Program-made: the position numbers and the translations under genes
NCBI GenBank assembly: GCA_024691475.1
Contig: JAILNP010000106.1
Span: 1-6,397 of the forward strand
Origin: Denitrobacterium sp024691475
GTDB lineage: Bacteria > Actinomycetota > Coriobacteriia > Coriobacteriales > Eggerthellaceae
DNA: 6,397 bases
Reading direction: 5' to 3'
In this document: positions 4,814-6,397 of the stretch, piece after piece
Layout of the letters: the number at the start of each line of letters is the position of its first letter
Position numbering within the stretch: position 1 is the stretch's first letter
Notes under the pieces: generated by a model
What the model was told of the DNA's origin: nothing
The model's database searches: none
Seen by the model: only the letters and a program-made list of their open reading frames with translations

Positions 4814-6367
4814 ATGCCCACATCTTTTTCGAGCGACGACAACGCCATGGGCACCCCCTCGCCCGCACGCCGCTTGCTGGCCCAATACGCGGCCATCACG
4901 CTCTGCTTCGTCTTCGCCATTCTGGCCACGTTCGCCATGGGCGGGCACCTTCCGCTGCAACCCTGCGACGAGACCACAGGCATCAGCTATACCGAGTGGA
5001 ACCACCATTACGTAGATGACGACCAGTACGCACGCCTGGGCGACGCACTGCTGCACGGACGCGTCACGCTCGATCTGCCCGTAGACGAACAGCTTGCGCA
5101 GCTCGACAACCCCTACGCGTTCACGCCGCGCTACGAAATAGGCGACGAAAACCATCCCATCTTCTGGGATCACGCGTTTTACCAGGGTAATTATTACAGC
5201 TACTTTGGTGTTATCCCCGCAGTGGCCCTCTACGCACCCTTCCAGCTCGTAACGGGCACCTGGCTGAGCACGCCCGCAGCCGTTCTCCTGGCAAGCATCG
5301 TTGCGCTGCTAGCCGGTGCGTTCATGGTATGGCAGCTGGGACGGCGCTTCTTTGGCGGGCTGCCCGGCATCGGCATGCTCACGCTGGCGCTGGGTACGTA
5401 CTTCGTGGGATCGAACATCACGTACCACCTGATCGTGCCGTGGTTCTATTCCATGCCCATCCTGTTTTCGATGGCGGCTACCGCCCTTGGCATGGGCTTT
5501 TGGCTGAATGCCCGTCGCGGCGATGGCACGCTGAGCGCCGCCTGCATTGCAGCAGGCTCGTTCTTCATGGCGCTAAACCTAGGCTGCCGCCCGCAATTCA
5601 TTCTGGTGTCGCTACTGGCGCTCGTGCTGTTCCGCAAGGAAATTCTCCGTGAGCGAACGCTGTTTTCGCGTTCTGGCCTGCGCCAGACCATTGCGGCCAT
5701 TCTACCCTACGTTCTGGTATTCATTCCACTGCTGGCCTACAACTACGCACGCTTCGGCTCGCTTACCGACTTTGGCAGCAACTACAACCTGACCGGCTTC
5801 GACATGACCACCTACGTACAGAGCAAGAAGGTAACGCTCTACCTGATGGCGGAATACCTCTTCGCCCTGCCCGAACCCTCGGCGGCCTTCCCGTTCCTTG
5901 CCGAGATAACCACGCTGCCCGAATGGCACGAATGGGCACCGAACGAGCCCTTCTATGCAGGCTATTTCTTCATCAAGCCCATCATGCTCGTAGTGATTGC
6001 GCTGCCCTTCTGCTGGAAGAAGCTGAAGGCATCGGGCTTTGCGCCCATCGTCATCTGCTCCGCCGTGCTGGCCCTGGTGGTGCTGTTCGTGGACACGCGC
6101 GTTGCGGGCATCACCGAACGCTACTTCAGCGACTTCGGTTGGTACATCACGCTCATTGCCCTGTTCGCGATGTTCTCGATGCGCCAGAAATTCGACGAGG
6201 CACCCCGCAAACGCCGTGTCTTCTGCGCCGTATGCGGCATCCTGGTGGGCGTATCCATGCTGCTGGGCGTTCTCACGGGCTTTTCCGCAGGCCACTACTG
6301 GACGTTCATCAGCACTAATCCCGATTTCGCCGCCAGCGTCTACGCTCTGTTCGGCAACCCGCTGTAG
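4814..6367 (+). CDS. Polytopic membrane protein, GT-C glycosyltransferase-like, exact function unknown
   Basis: A 517-residue integral membrane protein with about 10-12 hydrophobic segments, for example near 21-42, 152-172, 184-200, 205-230, 260-273, 291-310, 384-400, 408-426, 440-455 and 468-489. After the first membrane segment comes a long polar loop of about 85 residues carrying an acidic cluster, Asp68-Asp69-Asp70, followed by QYARLGDALLHG, then NPY (99-101), and YYSYFGVIPAVALYAPF (127-143). Later marks are RPQF (259-262), YNYARFGSLTDFGSNY (309-324) and RYFSDF (436-441). One membrane helix, then an acidic extracytoplasmic loop, then many helices is the plan of GT-C lipid-phosphosugar-dependent glycosyltransferases (PMT/ArnT-like), and the YNYxRFG motif recurs in unnamed bacterial members of that group. 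A role in cell-envelope or protein glycosylation is inference; substrate and donor cannot be named. It has its own ribosome binding site and is divergent from the suf operon. There is no cleavable signal peptide; the first helix is probably an anchor. The gene is complete, ending in TAG. Confidence 0.85.
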   Translation: MPTSFSSDDNAMGTPSPARRLLAQYAAITLCFVFAILATFAMGGHLPLQPCDETTGISYTEWNHHYVDDDQYARLGDALLHGRVTLDLPVDEQLAQLDNPYAFTPRYEIGDENHPIFWDHAFYQGNYYSYFGVIPAVALYAPFQLVTGTWLSTPAAVLLASIVALLAGAFMVWQLGRRFFGGLPGIGMLTLALGTYFVGSNITYHLIVPWFYSMPILFSMAATALGMGFWLNARRGDGTLSAACIAAGSFFMALNLGCRPQFILVSLLALVLFRKEILRERTLFSRSGLRQTIAAILPYVLVFIPLLAYNYARFGSLTDFGSNYNLTGFDMTTYVQSKKVTLYLMAEYLFALPEPSAAFPFLAEITTLPEWHEWAPNEPFYAGYFFIKPIMLVVIALPFCWKKLKASGFAPIVICSAVLALVVLFVDTRVAGITERYFSDFGWYITLIALFAMFSMRQKFDEAPRKRRVFCAVCGILVGVSMLLGVLTGFSAGHYWTFISTNPDFAASVYALFGNPL

Positions 6368-6380
6368 CATCTTTGGATGC
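6367..6380 (+). other. Small hairpin at the stop codon of the membrane-protein gene
   Basis: GCATC-TTTG-GATGC gives a perfect 5-pair stem with a four-base loop, beginning at the last base of the TAG stop codon. It is followed by ATGGCAG rather than a T-run, so intrinsic termination is not supported. It may be chance; the window ends 17 bases later. Confidence 0.2.
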
Positions 6381-6397
6381 ATGGCAGAACATTCTTG

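Noticed and set aside
4632..4868. 78-codon minus-strand frame across the intergenic region
   Set aside because: It overlaps the start of the membrane-protein gene and both promoters, and its translation resembles no protein; chance frame.
6224..6235. CxxC pair (Cys471, Cys474) in the last membrane segment of the membrane protein as a metal or Fe-S site
   Set aside because: The pair lies at the start of a hydrophobic helix with no further cysteine or histidine ligands nearby, so linking it to the neighbouring Fe-S operon would be speculation.
6367..6380. Hairpin as transcription terminator of the membrane-protein gene
   Set aside because: The stem is only five pairs and there is no following T-run, so termination cannot be claimed; it is kept only as a low-confidence structure.
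6381..6397. ATG GCA GAA CAT TCT as start of a following plus-strand gene
   Set aside because: Only five codons are visible and the upstream GGA is a poor ribosome binding site; nothing supports a gene.
1..6397. Search for a new defence, mobile or RNA-based system
   Set aside because: No insertion sequence, integrase, terminal repeats, CRISPR-like spacing, tRNA or rRNA is visible; the window is an ordinary chromosomal housekeeping region.

Overview
This is a GC-rich bacterial window (roughly 60 % G+C by eye, with an AT-richer intergenic gap). It carries most of a SUF-type iron-sulfur cluster assembly operon on the minus strand and one divergently transcribed gene for a large membrane protein on the plus strand. 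The proteins are of Gram-positive SUF type: SufU is used as sulfur acceptor in place of SufE, and there is no SufA. The order sufC-sufB-sufD-sufS-sufU, with the base composition and strong Shine-Dalgarno sites, suggests a high-GC Gram-positive such as a gut Coriobacteriia/Eggerthellaceae member. That placement is an inference; nothing in the window proves it.

Layout. Positions 1-4603 (minus strand, read right to left) hold sufC, sufB, sufD, sufS and the first 17 codons of sufU, which runs off the left edge. The genes are packed very tightly: sufC/sufB and sufB/sufD each share one base in a TAATG stop-start junction, sufD and sufS are one base apart behind a strong AAGGAGG site, and sufS and sufU overlap by 14 bases. 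Positions 4604-4813 form a 210-base divergent intergenic region with a candidate promoter for each direction, a repeated GCTAGGA motif and two tandem palindromes in the presumed sufC leader. Positions 4814-6367 (plus strand) encode a 517-residue polytopic membrane protein of unrecognised exact function that looks like a GT-C type glycosyltransferase-like protein. The last 30 bases contain a small unsupported hairpin and no gene that can be called.

How the genes work together. SufS takes sulfur from cysteine onto its active-site cysteine, SufU (cut off here) is expected to accept and carry that sulfur, and the SufB/SufC/SufD scaffold, powered by the SufC ATPase, builds the cluster and passes it to client proteins. 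All catalytic and scaffold residues that could be checked are intact. One difference from the E. coli model is a glycine in SufD where E. coli has its cluster-associated cysteine; this is common outside Proteobacteria. The divergent membrane protein has no evident link to iron-sulfur assembly beyond sharing the intergenic region.

No mobile element, CRISPR array, RNA gene, phage gene or clearly new system is visible. The least explained parts are the divergent control region and the membrane protein.
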